A DNA stretch of 64,000 bases from Zygnema cylindricum (GCA_037447655.1 JBBHKE010000605.1:53855-117854); one strand, 5' to 3'; shown: positions 43,062 to 55,636, counted from the first letter of the stretch. Made by a program: numbers and translations. The notes: a model not told the origin generated them from the letters alone.

Positions 43062-44399
43062 TTCAGTTATTTGTCATATTTGTCGGTCGTCAAATATGGA
43101 TGCCAAGAGCGTTTCCATGACAATTTGGATGGTCGTCATCAAGATGAGTGTTATTTTTTCAATTATCATCACCAAAAATCGCTTCTTTTGTTTCTTATCT
43201 GACCTGAAACATATTGGCCACTTTTAATGTTAAAATGGATACATTGTTTTTAATATTGAGTAGGCCAATTTAAAATGTTATATTCCAATTCCACCTTTCT
43301 AATTAATATATGATAATTTCACTTGCATTTTATATAGAAGTTGAGGTGACTTTCATGTATTAATCTTGTCGTTTTCGTAAATACCACGAATTTCACTTTT
43401 GTGAAATAATGCACACAAAATGAATGTAACAACTTGTCGAATTCAGTATCAGTTTTTTTTTTTACAACAATTAAAGTTAATATGATTTAAATGTTAAACT
43501 CAAATTGAAGACTAAAATGTTTCACCTCCATTTTTTTTGTTTTTTATTACTAAACAACATTTGCCAATTTCACATGTAAGTTTGAATGTACATAGTTGTA
43601 TAGAATTTTGTAAATAAATGTTTATCCCCCTTCTGCGTAAAATGGTAAATGTAGCTGATTGCTCTTGTACTTTTTGGATCTTGCAAATACTTATTTATTT
43701 GAGAAAGTGGAAAATGAATGGTCAGTTGTTGAAATAAGAGGCTCTCGAGGAAATATTTTTCCAAAGGTGTCACGAATGAGAGAGATAGGGGCATAGGAGG
43801 ATTTTAGTATAGTTCTATTTTTATTTCTTTTAAGAGAAGAACTGAGTTTATCGTTTTTTTTTTGAGCAGAAATGATATCGCTTTACACTGTGTTGATATG
43901 TTTTGTACCTGTGTGTGCAAAAATTGAGAAAATGTATGATGGAAAATACAAAGAGACGTTATGCCACAAAAGAGAGGGGCGGTTTGTGGAAAAACTGGGC
44001 AACTATGGCTTTGCGGTGAAAGCCTCCACGTGGAGAATGAGGCGCAAAGGCATTACGACGTCACAAAAACTGTACAGCGTGCGGGTGGACGTAAAAAATT
44101 GAAGTTGCGTGGAACTTTGGCAACATTTTATTTACCGCTTTATGTGTCACGTGTTTTGCACACGTCTAAGTAAGTCACTTTTTAAGTAACATGTTTTTTC
44201 CGTTTACATCGGAATTCTCTGAAAGTAGTACAGAGAATCTTCGTTAAAAACAAAGTTACAAGATTAAAGTTTCGGTTACATGGGAAAGTGCCCTAAGGGT
44301 GTGTCTCTACAGATAAAATTAAAGGCGTACAAAGAGAGTGAAAAATGAATGTACAATTTGTGTTAGCTTCACACTTAAAATGTACATGTTGCAACCCTA
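43062..44399. other. Intergenic stretch without a supported gene
   Basis: This may include the flank of the Harbinger element. A 76-codon frame at 43872-44102 has no domain I recognise. At about 44285 CTAAGGGTGTGTCTCTAC resembles the terminal repeat seen at 11691 and 27315. Confidence 0.5.
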
Positions 44400-44694
44400 C
44401 AATTAGGATCTCCCTTTGGACTCCTGTTCTGAGGGTTGCTCAAAAACTCCACCGGAGAAAAGAATAGTTACTACAGAAGCTGGCGGAGCTTGAACAGGAA
44501 TCCGCGGCGGGCGAAGACGATGACGATGTGATAGGGTGGGACATGGAACCTCCTAAAGCGCATCACGCACAAACCTTCCTTTCTCGAGCATGGAATGTCG
44601 GCGTGGGAGACAGTCGCAGACAACTTTGTAACTCCACATCGGCGAATATAAGAGACAAGCAAAGACTGGCTCAAGGAGACAACAACAAAAAGGC
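44400..44694 (+). pseudogene. Ty3/gypsy element D, upstream fragment (gag region)
   Basis: The frame reads KLAELEQESAAGEDDDD, then WDMEPPKAHHAQTFLSRAW, and is cut after DNNKK by copia element C. It resumes at 51063 (TGPLSFTPWAV), because the AAGGC duplication restores the frame. The upstream end of the gypsy element was not found. Confidence 0.65.
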
Positions 44695-45692
44695 TACAAC
44701 TTTGAGACCTCCATTGGTACTCAGAGTAGGCAGCTTACTAAAAGCCCCTAGGATACCCTCAATCCCTTAGTCTTTGTATGAGTATTATTAACACCCTTAC
44801 AGAATACAGACTGACCAAATTGAAGCCCTTGGATAAACAGACTCCCTTGAGTCTACTACAAAAAGAACCATTAAATTTGCTTCTCGAGCAGTAAATTATC
44901 AATGGTCAAAGATGACCTTTTATACAAGAGCACTCTGGGAGAGAGGCGGCTACTTCTAATTCTCCTAAGTCCTAAACCCCTTTTAAATCCCTCTACTGCT
45001 GAAGTACGGAGCCAATCTAATCAGTGTACAGTACAGAAAGGTACTTGGTCCGGAGTACTTTCTGTAAGGCTATTATACGACATGGCCATAAAGACGATGC
45101 CCGCCATATCCGTGTTCGCTATGGTATGTCCCGAAAATGTTGCTAGCCAATGTCATGTTGCCACGTGTCACCTAGTGTGGCTGTGACTGCAAACCGCCAA
45201 ATCGTCTTTTCCGCAATGCCGCCTTCTTCCTCCGCTGTTTGATTGATATTAGCCTTAATTCAAGGCCGTTAAAAATACAAGTGGTACTTCCGATGTAACT
45301 CTATCTAACTATCTCTATGTGATTGTGGTCCGTTTGCCTGTTAAATGAACTCTTGTATTTCCATATTGTTAAGTAGCTAATGTACCCTGTATACTTCAAC
45401 ACAAGTGCTAGGCTACATTGTAGCGATACTAGGCTACTTAGACCGACGATAGGTACCAGGATCAAATCCTGAGTCCGTCAACCTTTTTGGTAAGTTTACC
45501 AAAATAGTTGCCTTCTGACTATAGGAGAAGCATAGGCAGCCATGGCTCTAGCTTCCTCTCCAACTTTTAGTGATTACGGCAAGTATGGGGCTAGAGAGAG
45601 AAGTTAAAAGCAAGCTGCATCTGCTTTTTCCTCCTCATTTTAGATCAATTAAAAAAACTAGAAAATATATAAAAAAAAATTCAATTCCAACA
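44695..45692 (-). repeat. 3' LTR of copia element C
   Basis: This is 998 bp, starting TGTTGGAATTG at 45692 on the minus strand. The terminal CA has mutated to TA at 44695. It contains the GTAC inverted repeat (about 45024-45072) and TATAAAAGG (about 44923-44931 on the minus strand). Confidence 0.93.
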
Positions 45693-45705
45693 CTCCCCTT
45701 GTTTT

Positions 45706-46400
45706 CTAGTCACTTTTACGCTTAAGTCCACACTTCTCTCTGCAAAAAAAAATATTTAGGAGAAGGCACAGGCTTGTCATCATGTCTGCCACCATCTCAT
45801 TGTTTGGTCTATACTCTATACTTATTATTTTGTTCTCCACCTTTTCTTGAACAAAGCTAAGTCTGATATCCATGTGTTTTGCTTTAAAGTGATGTTGAGG
45901 ATTAGCAGCAATTGCAATTGCTGCTTGATTATCAATTAATATTTTTTGAATTCCACTCTTATGATGTCCGAATTCACCAAGCAAGGATTTGACCCGCATC
46001 AATTCCTTCACAGCAGAGTAAGATGGTATATAGTCTGCCTCCATGATGGATTGAGCAATGACATTTTGCTGGTTATTACTCCAGCAATAAGCACCATTCC
46101 CCATATACAATACATATCCATATGTACATCTTCGCATCGGAGCATCCCCCTAGCTGGCATCACCCCAAGTGGTGATGTCAGTATTTTCCCCACCCAGATG
46201 CAACCATAGATACCTAGTTCCTATGATATATGTGAGGTCCCGCTTTGCTACTTTTTTATCCCATTTGGCAGGAGCATTCAGACTCCTACTTAGCACTCCT
46301 ACAGCTGCTGCCAAATTTGGTCTGGTACAAATCATAAATGAATCAGATTGCCGACTACCTGTGTGAGATAGTCTGCATAAACTTCTTTTCTTCTGGACCT
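45706..46400 (-). pseudogene. RNase H of copia element C
   Basis: The minus-strand frame 46137-45706 reads MRRCTYGYVLYMGNGAYCW, QSIMEADY, KELMRVKSLLGEFGH, DNQAAIAIAANPQHHFKAK and MDIRLSFVQEKVENKI. The upstream part to 46400 (TRPNLAAAVGVLSRSLNAPAK) contains the segment with the first catalytic Asp (TTWGDAS) and is separated by a stop near 46138. Confidence 0.9.
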
Positions 46401-47416
46401 AGTTCATCATCTATTATTAAGATGTCACCTTCCTCACTCCCCTCACTTCCATTCTTTAGATCCATGGAAGTTGTTCAACTGTTGGCTTTGTCCATCTGAA
46501 TTTTTTCCAACATGGTTCCAATTGCCTCTCTCTGAGTTAGTCAAATTATTCTTTTTTCTCTATCTCTCTCTACTTGTATTCCCAGAATATATCTTGCCTC
46601 CCCCATGTCTTTCATTTCAAATCTTCTATTTAGATCTGTTTTTGGTTTGTTGATTTTCTTTATTGACTTACTCAGAACAAACAAATCATCAATGTAAATG
46701 GCAATAAAGATTACACATTCGTCATCTTCAAAAACATATCTTGAATGATCTGAACTGATCCGGATGTATCCCTGACCAATAAGGAACTCATCAAGTTTCT
46801 TGTTCTATTGTTTGGGCGCTTGTTTCAAACCATAGAGAGATTTGATCAGCCAACATACCTTACTTACCAGTGCTTGATCCACGAATCATTTTGGCTGTCG
46901 CATGAAGATCTCCTCCTCTAGTTCTCCATGCAAGAAGGCTGTTTTTATGTCCATCTGGTATACTTCTATGTCTTCTACAGCTTCCAGACTGAGAAGTACT
47001 CGGATCGAGGGAAATTTGACGACCGGACTAAAGGTTTATTCGTAGTCTATTCCCTCTTTCTTAGTAAAACCTTTTGCCACAAACCGGGCCTTATACTGCT
47101 TAATAGTATTATTTGGATTCAGTTTTAGTTTGAAAACCCACTAATATCTAATTGGTTTTCAATCGGGTGGACTGTCCACCAACTCCCATGTATCAGCCGC
47201 CATGATTGAAGCCATCTCTTCATTGATGGCCGTCTTACACCAATTTCTTTCCGTGCAGTTCATTGCCTCTCCATATGTTTGGGGTTCATCCAGGTGAGAC
47301 AATTTAGTAACCTTGTTGTTAACATGTTTCTCTTGAAGCCTTTTGCTGCTTCTTCCCCCTCCCTCAAAATTTGCGGCCCAAATAGATGGTTTTCGTGGAT
47401 TCTTTTGAATTACCAC
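46401..47416 (-). pseudogene. Reverse transcriptase of copia element C
   Basis: The minus strand carries, in broken frames, YGEAMNCTERNWCKTAINEE, MAADTWELVDSPPD, then KPIRY-like sequence, the AFLHGELEEEIFMRQPK block (about 46940-46895), SLYGLKQAPKQ (about 46840-46805) and the catalytic YIDDLFVLSKS (about 46700-46665). At least three frame breaks interrupt it. Confidence 0.85.
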
Positions 47417-48629
47417 GGCTTCTCCTCGTCCCTCGGATCCATATCCGTTTCCACCACGTCTTCCGCTTCAGGTATAGGTGTCATTGGTGTTTCCAAGTCC
47501 AAGAATTTCTCGGTCTGTTTTGAATCTGCAAAAATTTCATCCGAACCTGCAAGAGTATCATCTTTTTGGAGACCCGGATAGTTACGAAGATGAAAGTCAT
47601 CAGAATTGACTGACTCAAATGTGATTCTAACTGACTTTGAGGATGTGAAGGGATCTACCGACTTCCTTTCATCCATAGCTACCAGGTGCTTACTAGAATT
47701 ATATTTTCTTTCTTTATATCATACACTCTATACCCTTTTACATTCTCATCATATCCTAGCAAGTATCCGGGTTTCCCTTTAAGATCTAGTTTCCAGTTAG
47801 ATTTATCTGTATCTAAACTGAAGACTTTACTACCAAAAACCTTTAAGTGAGATAGATATGGTTTTTGGCCGGTCCATTCCTCATATGAAGTTTGGCCTTT
47901 CACCGCCGAAGTTAGTACTCTATTTTTCGAATAATTAGCACAATTCATAGCTTCGGCCCAAAATCTTTTTCCTATCCTTTTATCTGATAATGTACTATGG
48001 GCACTATCATTCAGTGTCCTATTCAATCTCTCGGCAACACCATTATGTTCCGGGTTTTTCGAAACTGTCTTTTGATGTTTCATACCGTCCTCTCTTAAGA
48101 ACTCCTCAAACTGATTGGAGGTATATTTCCCTCCATTGTCACTTTTTACTCTCTTTATTGAGGTCTTGTGAAGCTTCTCGGCCCATGTTTTATATTGTTT
48201 GAAATACTTCGGAGTTTGGGATTTGTTTTTCAAAAAACATACCCGGTAGTACCAAGACCAATCATCAGTAATGGTTAGCATAAATCTTTTCCCTCCGGGT
48301 GATGGCACTCTTGCCGGTCCCCAAATTTCCGTGTGTACCAAATCAAGAAAGGTCTCTCTTTTATAGGTTGCTTCCTTTGGAAATGGTAATCTATGTGCTT
48401 CACTTTGAGCACACCCAATGCAATCACTTAAATTCTCATTTTCCCCAAAGCGTATCCCTTCAACTACTCCAATCTTTTTCATTTCTTTTAGCTTTTCTAG
48501 ATTCACATGCCCAAGTCTCTTATGCCATAACATAATATCATTGACCCCAGCATAGTAAAGTTTGATTTTTTCATTACTTAAAGCAAGCATGAACATTTGT
48601 TGGCTACCTTTCTCAGCAGTGAAATACAC
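47410..48629 (-). pseudogene. Integrase region of copia element C
   Basis: The minus-strand frame from 48629 shows the zinc-binding part (WHKRLGHVNLEKLKEM, CIGCAQSEAHRLPF) and the catalytic core: LVHTEIWGP, where the usual first Asp reads Glu; VKSDNGGKYTSNQF with the second Asp; and NPEHNGVAERLNRTL with the Glu. The C-terminal GKPGYLLGYDENVKGYRVYD block follows. A frame break at about 47679 leads into the Pro/Glu/Asp-rich linker (47676-47410) before the reverse transcriptase. Confidence 0.92.
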
Positions 48630-49199
48630 ATCTTCCTCAAAGCTAGCTGTAAAAACTCCTTTTCTGGTGCTAGATTCAAAACCTTTATCATCTAATACAA
48701 ATATAGAGATATGGTTTTTGTTTAACTACGGAATAAACAATACCTCGGAGAATGTAACTATTGAGGTTTTCCCTTCCACTATGACTTTCAGATATACCGA
48801 TCCTACATAAGTATTGGTAACTACCCTCCCATCCCCATATTCAATCTTTATTGTAGGAATCTTTATCAGTTTAGTGAATAGATGCTTATCATTGCACATG
48901 TGCATGGAGACACTTGAATGCACAATCCATCCCCCTTCACCTTTCAGTCCACCGAAAGCACAATTCTGCTTTCGTGGAATTTTGACTTCTGTCTTTGTCT
49001 CTAACTCCTCATCCAAGAGGAGTTTGTCGTTCTCCTCATCATATTCCTCCTCAAGTACTTGTGTGACAAGTGCCTTTTTATTCCCTCGTGGCTGACCTCG
49101 GGTCTTCCCCTTCTTTATCCAAAGCACGGTTAGTTTGGTACATTCCGCCATGTAATGCCCAGGTTTCTTGCATAAATGACAAAGCCCTTTAGGTCTCAT
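48630..49199 (-). pseudogene. Zinc knuckle and protease start of copia element C
   Basis: The zinc knuckle CHLCKKPGHYMAEC (CX2CX4HX4C) is followed by an acidic linker, the CAFGGLKGEGGWIV block and SSVSMHMCND. Copia proteases have D-S/T-G here; this copy reads HSS, so the catalytic Asp is lost. VYLKVIVEGKTSIVTFSEVLFIP continues the protease fold. Confidence 0.88.
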
Positions 49200-49277
49200 T
49201 AGTCCAGACTCATCGGATGAATTTTTCTGGTCTTCCCCTCCATGACTTGCAAGGGTTTTACGTGAATCTTTGTTTCC

Positions 49278-50058
49278 CTAACTTCCTCCGGCCGCCAAGG
49301 CTTGTCCACTCTTAACTCCTCTCCGGATTTCGATTGTATTCTCTAGGACGAGGATCATACCAACTATCAAATTCCATATCCACCTGGAGTCCGGCATATC
49401 CTGTACTCGGTTCACATTGTTCTCATACTCATCGGGTAGTTTCATGAGTAAGCAGTGGACCTTTGCCTTCTTGGTTTTAGCTTTTATTGCATACTCTAAC
49501 TCCATGAGAAGTATAGCCAGCTTATTGCAGAAATTGAGCATCTTCTCTCGTTTGTGAAAGTATCCATTGATCTTTTGCTCTGCCAACTTCTGTTCCTGAA
49601 TCGTACCGCTCCGGTACATATTATTAAGCGCATCCCACAGATTGGATGCCCTTTCCACCTGCAAATGAGGACCTACGAGTCGTTGTGTGAGATGACAGAG
49701 GATAAATTGCTTTGCCGCCATATTTTTATAGTCGCAGGTATCGATGTCATTCTCATCATTCCTATGAATAAGAGACATAAAAACATAACCGGTTGCTATA
49801 GGTGAGGTTTTCTATTTTTCTTTCTCTTTTCCATTACGATGTTTTCTCCGTCTTCTAAGTCCTCTGATGGTGGTGAATCTGGTTTCCTAGCAAATCTGCT
49901 ATTCAAAATCTTGGAGGATTAGCCGGACCAGATGGACGCTTTACTCGCCCACTCACTATTCCCCAAAAACTTTTCTCACATAGGGCTCCCATCATCATAC
50001 TCTCCCACTAGATAAACCTAGTCTAGTTTAATGTGGGCACCCTAGAGGGTGGGCCCAT
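49278..50058 (-). pseudogene. Gag of copia element C
   Basis: The ATG in the primer site (50058-50056) opens the frame MGPPSRVP, which soon meets stops. The middle of gag (49778-49278) is open: NDIDTCDYKNMAAKQFIL, ERASNLWDALNNMYRSGTIQ, EKMLNFCNKLAILLMELE, LMKLPDEYENNVNRVQDM and ENTIEIRRG. Confidence 0.88.
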
Positions 50059-50062
50059 AACC
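50048..50062 (-). other. Primer-binding site of copia element C
   Basis: The minus strand reads GGTTATGGGCCCACC immediately after the 5' LTR, identical to the sites at 35835-35849 and 18438-18452. Confidence 0.85.
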
Positions 50063-51057
50063 TGCAACTCTGAGACCTTCATTGGTACTCGGAGTAGGCA
50101 GCTTACTAAAAGCCTCTAGGATAGCCTCATACTTTAGTCTTTGTATGTGTATTGCAGACATAGTGACAGAATACAGACTAACCAGATTGCAGCCCTTGGA
50201 AGACCAAACTCCCCTAAGCCTACTACAAAAAGAATCATTAAATTTGCTCCCTTGAGCAGTAAATTATCAATGGTCAAAGATGATCTTTTATACAGGAGCA
50301 CTCTGGCAAAGACGGCTACTTCTAATTCTCCTAAGTCCTAAACCCCTCTCGGATCCCTCTACTGCTGAAATATTGTGCGAATCTAATCACTGTATAGTAC
50401 AAAAACATACTTGGTCCGAAGTACTTTTTGTACGGCTATTGTACGACATGGCCAAGAAGACGATGCCCGCTATATCCGTGTTTGCCATGGTATGTCCCGA
50501 AGATGTTGCTATCCAATGTCATGTTGCCACATGTCACCTGGTGTGGCTGTGATCGCAATCGCCAAATTGTCCATTCCGCGATGTTGGCTTCTTCCTTTGC
50601 CGTCCGATTGATATTGACCTTAATTCAGGGCTGTTAAAAATACCAAGGGTATTTTCGACGTAACTCTATTTAACAATCTCTATGTGATTGTGGTATGTTC
50701 GTCAGTTAAATGAACTTATGTATTTCCATATTTTTAAGTAGCTAATGTACCCTATATACTTCAACACAAGTGCTAGGCTACATGGTGACGATACTAGGCT
50801 ATTTAGACGAACGGTAGGTACCAGGATCAAATCCTGGGTCCGTCAACCCTTTTGGTAAGTTTACCAAAAGAGTTGCCTTCTGACTCTAGGAGAAGCATAG
50901 GCAGCCATGGCTCTAGCTTCCTCTCCAGCTTTCATTTACTATGGCAAGTATGGGGCCACAGAGAGAAGTGAGAAGCAAGCAGCCTCTGCTTTTTCCTCCT
51001 CATTTTAGATCAATTAAGAAACCTAGAAAACACATAAGAAAACTTTTAATTTCAACA
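50063..51057 (-). repeat. 5' LTR of copia element C
   Basis: This is 995 bp, starting TGTTGAAATTAAAAG at 51057 and ending GTTGCA at 50063 on the minus strand. It matches the 3' LTR over its length, with scattered substitutions. Confidence 0.94.
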
Positions 51058-54000
51058 AAGGCCACTGGACCTTTGTCCTTCACCCCTTGGGCAGTTATCG
51101 TGAATGACAAAATAGGTTTTAAAATCAAACCCACAAACTCGCTTCCCTTGGCTGTGAAGATATTGCCTCCCGGATTCGAGAATTATAAGACACCTAATCA
51201 AAGGGAGATTTAAAAACAAGCGGAAGAGGAGGAAAAACGGAACAACCAAGATTGGTTTGAAAGATAATTGGCGGAACGCCCAGAGGATAACACACCAGAA
51301 ACACCCCCTGAACCGGAATCTGACCATGAAAGTTAGGAAGCACGGGGGGGAGAAGGAAAAACCGAAGGAACCAGGTTCCCCCATTTTGTCACCAAAAACT
51401 CAACCTCCTTCCTCAAAACCAATAGTGATGTTAATAAGGCATCTCATGCCTTACACCCTCATTCACGTTAAAACACTTGCCTCTTCTCATAACCTGCCAA
51501 AAGAAATTCTTATCCAGGCCCTCAGAGAGGAGATTCACTCAAGAGGGGAGAAAAAAGATCGGGCAGATCTGCCAAGGTTTGTCTTTAGGTCAGCAAACCC
51601 AAAGACCCCGATGATGGATAAAAATTACAAGACGTTATCTGTGGCTCTGATACTCAACCGGACAAGAAATTTCAAACTCAACGGATATGGCGGGTACTCA
51701 GATGCAGTGGTGACAGATGAGCTCTCCCACACCTAATTACCACTTCAACTCTGCAACAAATGCCAAAGGAACTGCGATTGGAAATATGCCCAAGTAATAT
51801 CTGCTTGAGCACAGATATCAGTGGGAATTAGCCGGTCCACGAAATTATCAAGGCCATGTTAATCGAGTTATCCGATGATGCGGGTCAAAAGGTCCAAATT
51901 CAGCTTCCCTTCTTGGTGGCGGAAGGTAAACAGTTTGAAATTGTGCTAGGGATGGCAACCTGAACAAGGTTGAATATGGGTTTAAGTGTATTGAAGGAGC
52001 ACTTCACTATTTGGGACTCTGAGGATCCGGAGGGGGTCAAGGTGGTCGTACCCTTGGATTTATGGAATCGAGGGAAAAACAATGCTCTCGTAGCAGGAAG
52101 TTATCCTGTTTATGCCACCCATACTCCAACAGAGTTGCTCGTCGGCGCTACCGATATCGCAGACGTGATATAGCAATTCTTTATTTCTAAGCGGTGGGAA
52201 GAGGGATACCAGAGCAGATTATCACATGTAGCCACACTTCGGCGGGAAGTGGACCAATCCATCGCAGCTGTGTTTGCCAAGGAGAAAAAGCCTCGGTCGG
52301 GATCTTCAGAGGTTCCACTCGGAAATCAAAAATTCAATCAACAAGTGGTATCATTATCAATTCCGGATTCCGGACTCCGGATATTATCTCTATTCTTTGG
52401 AATTAGCTCGGACATGGATGTTGTATTGAAAGCAAGATATAACGTGGAGTCTTATGTGGCCATGGAAATCTCCCCAAATGCTCGGGCAGTCAGTGAACAA
52501 TGACCACAACAGCTTCACCAATTGTATCCTTTGCAACTTCTCATATCCGCCATCTGCAGATTTCACCGAAGCCTTCCCCAAAATGTAGACAATATCTTGA
52601 AACCACATTGAGCTATGCAGGAGTGAGTAAATTTGGTAATAGCAATATGGCTATGTCAAGGATACTCTGTAGTAGAGAAAGGCGAGCGATATCAGGACAG
52701 CCGAAGTCGAACCTTCTTCCAAATGATCAAATAAATTTCTTGGCTCCGACAGTCCCAAGACACACCATTGGGGTACGTTTTGGAAAATGTTCACCCGCAA
52801 GATGATGAAAGAAAACAGGTCGCCAATAGCTGGAATCAAGTTAAGCAAATTCTAGGGGCTCCACTTGTTTTCAATGCATCGAAACTGGGATCCAGGGCTC
52901 ACAGAGTTTGGGCTTATTAGACCAATCTGATACATCTGACAGTCCTAAACGAGCTCTTACAGAACCACAAAACAGATCCCTAGATTACTCTGCAACAAAT
53001 TCTAGGGCCAGGGCGAATGGCCACTCCAGTGACCAAAGTTGATCGTTCTCCGTTCTTCTACTGCAATAAACCAGGGGTACCACGGCGAGCCTTGCCAACC
53101 TTGGTTTCCTTCCACAACAGCCATGCTTATCGGAAAGGAGCGGCCGAGATGATATTCGACAACAAAATTGGAGTTTGGACAACACCAACGGTAGAAGAAC
53201 GAGAACAAGCAATGGAATTCCAACCTGACACCACGGCAACACGAAGTATTTCCGACCTCCATAGGTACAGCCTACTTCGACAGAGCATGGATCTCAATGC
53301 AATCACATGGGTGATAAAACATTCTGTTGCCTTTTCTAGCCTACAATCTTATCAGTCAAGGGCTACCTACCTTCAAGCTCCATAATTGTTAGCAGTGCAC
53401 GCCAACTTGCAGCTTGAGGGGTGGAGGGAGGCAAAGAGACAAATTTTATCATCAAAATTTTCAAGTTCAGAATTCCACCCAAATCAAGGGATTCCTCAGT
53501 GGGGGGGAGCGGATGCTCCGAAGAGGACAACTTAGCGTAAGTTGTTAGCAGCAGCATTTTGACAAAAGAGGGGAAGTAGACCCACAAGTAGGGTCGGAAT
53601 GTGATAACCCTCGCTTAGGTAGACCCCCGGAGGCATGGGCAGCGGTGGAACCCGAAAGATGGATTGGACCTTAAACGAGCAGTTAGACCCTCAACAAAAA
53701 TCCCGGCTCTCTAGCCTGTTAGAGAAGAACAAACAGGTGTTCTCTTGGTCAAATTCCAACGTTGGCATCTACAAAAGGACCCCCTTCTAGATAGATTTAA
53801 TAGACGAGACAGCTACTGTTTGGCACAAGCAGAACCTGCTCAACTTCAAGAAAAAAGAATTCATCACGGCAAAGGTACAAACCTTGGTGGAAGCAAGATT
53901 GATGTATCAAAGTAATGGACTCCATGGGTTTGCCTCCCCAACCGTTCTCCCACCAAAGAAGGACTTGTTTGGGAAAAGGGTAGATTTTCGGATGTGTGGA

Positions 54001-54457
54001 GACTAGCGGATGCTTAACACGACAACCGTACCTGAGCGATACCTAATGCCGACGCCGAAAGAGATTTTCGACTTGCTGGCCGGGGCCACTATTTATTCCA
54101 CCTTAGACATGAAGAATGGGTTCCACCAGATCGCAATGGAGCCAAAGCACCGGGAAATGACAACGTTTTGGGTAGGGTCCAGGTTGTATGAATGGCTCTA
54201 CATGCCCTTCGGGCTAAAGAATGCGCCCGCCAAATTCTAACGTGCCATGGACGAGGCGCTACGGGGAATTGACTGTGTACGTTGCTACATCGACGATATA
54301 ATTATCTTCTCAAAGACCTTCGAGAAACATTTGGGGCACATACAGATTGTACTCTGGGCTCTCCAAGCAGCGGATTTGAAATGTCACCTGGGTAAGGGAT
54401 TTTTTGGGGTGCAAAAAACTATTTACTTGGGACATGAAATTACACCCGGACAGTGAG
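51058..54457 (+). pseudogene. Ty3/gypsy element D: protease and reverse transcriptase region
   Basis: Pieces in order are: FTPWAVIVNDKIGFKIKP (gag end, 51080-51210); a protease-like stretch (NFKLNGYGGYSDAVVTDE, 51670-51720) in which the Asp-Thr-Gly visible in the related minus copy (near 62945) is destroyed; a linker with ICPSNICLSTDIS and VVPLDLWNRGKNNALVAGSY (52050-52105); and the reverse transcriptase (about 53850-54457). The last has VPERYLMPTPKEIFDLLAGA, STLDMKNGFHQIAMEPKHRE, MPFGLKNAPAKF and catalytic YIDD at 54283-54300 region. Many stops and frameshifts occur. It is cut at 54457 by a solo LTR. Confidence 0.87.
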
Positions 54458-55195
54458 TGTTGTTTTTAGAAAGCTTTAGTCCTCTTTATGTCTCAGTTGT
54501 GAGAGAGAGCTGTTCAGGACTTAAGCTATTTTTGGTTGAGTTCGGTTCAGTACTTACCGAAATTAGTGTGACAGTGAAGTTGGGAGTTCACGGTTCATTC
54601 ACACTTGGGACACGTGTCGTCACTTGGGAGAATGCGTGAGTATGTCCTCCGTGGACGTACGGAAATTCGGCAGGACCACTGGACTTCGTGAAGTCAATTC
54701 TACGGTGCCAAATCCTCTAATCGGACCGCTGACAGTCGCCGCCAACAAATAGTGACGAGGCGTGACTAGATCATTATCACTTTACGTTGTCTGAACTTCG
54801 GTGTAAATATTTGTGATAGAATGTTAGATGTACGGCTGGAATGCCTCCGTACAGCTTAGTGTAGTTTCGGTGTATAAAAGTAGGACTTAGTGAATTTGAT
54901 TTTTAGGAACAAATGATATGAAAACTGTACACTCAGTTTTATGTAATTTCATTTCTACATATCTCACAGATTTGTGAGCGGAATTGATTGAAATTTTGTG
55001 TGTGTGTTCCTTTGTATGTTATCTACATTGTGGCAAATTTTCAGGACGTTTGGAGCGTTTTTCTGAAAGTTATAGTCTGTCAAAGTTTCTGTTCAGCCAT
55101 CGGTATTTGTGGAAGCTTCCTCTCTTGATTTGTTCTACGATGACTACTGCTGCATCTTCTTCATCTTCAGTACCAGCACTTGTCTCAGAACAACA
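54458..55195 (+). mobile_element. Solo LTR, family G, with GTGAG target duplication
   Basis: This 738-bp sequence starts TGTTGTTTTTAGAAAGC and ends GAACAACA. Direct repeats GTGAG at 54453-54457 and 55196-55200 flank it. Removing it rejoins the gypsy frame (YLGHEITPG to VSPHMVKV), as in the minus copy at about 61040-61075. Near its 3' end an ATG at 55140 opens MTTAASSSSSVPALVSEQQ, so the family seems to start its first protein inside the LTR. Confidence 0.92.
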
Positions 55196-55636
55196 GTGAG
55201 TCCCCATATGGTCAAGGTGGCAGCCTTTGATGCCCTTCCCCCTCTCCAAGATGTCTTTGCACTCCGCACATTTTTAGGCCTGGCTAACTACTATCAGAGA
55301 TTCATCCCTGAATTTAGCAGTCACGCTCAGCCTTTGAGCTAGTTGTTGCGGAAACACAAGGAGTGGCTATAGACGGAGGTGCAACAAATTTCCTTCCAGT
55401 TTCTAAACGATTCCCTTGAGCAACACCTAGTGCTCCAGATGCCCGATCATCAGAGGCCATTCCTCCTTTATACTAATTGTAGCCAGTTTGGATTGCGAGT
55501 TGTTTTAGCTCATTTGGATGATGCAAAGTGTAAATATGTGGTGGCTTACGCCAGTAGAAGTAACAACCAAGTGGAGGGGAATTACAGCAGCTACCATAAG
55601 GAGTTACTAGCGGCCGTATCTATGGCAGCATCTAGG
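55196..55636 (+). pseudogene. Ty3/gypsy element D: RNase H start
   Basis: It reads PHMVKVAAF, LRTFLGLANYYQRFIPEFS and then RNase H with RPFLLYTNCSQFGLRVVLAH. The usual catalytic YTDAS has become YTNCS. The segment VVAYASRSNNQVEGNYSSYHKELLAAV follows. It breaks abruptly at about 55637 into copia RNase H. Confidence 0.88.

Larger units (their letters stand above)
44695..51057 (-). mobile_element. Complete copia LTR retrotransposon (element C), inserted in gypsy element D
   Basis: A 6.36-kb element in minus orientation is flanked by target duplications AAGGC at 44690-44694 and 51058-51062. In order it has a 5' LTR (50063-51057), primer site (50048-50062), gag, protease, integrase, reverse transcriptase, RNase H, polypurine tract (45693-45705) and 3' LTR (44695-45692). 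The coding part has several stops and frameshifts, so it is inactive though structurally complete. Confidence 0.95.

Noticed and set aside
43872-44102. 76-codon frame with a hydrophobic start, considered as a small secreted protein
   Set aside because: No recognisable domain, no cleavage-site pattern I trust, and transposon-end-like sequence follows closely.
53017-53385. 122-codon frame considered as a separate gene
   Set aside because: It lies inside gypsy element D between protease and reverse transcriptase in a region full of frame breaks, and shows no own domain.
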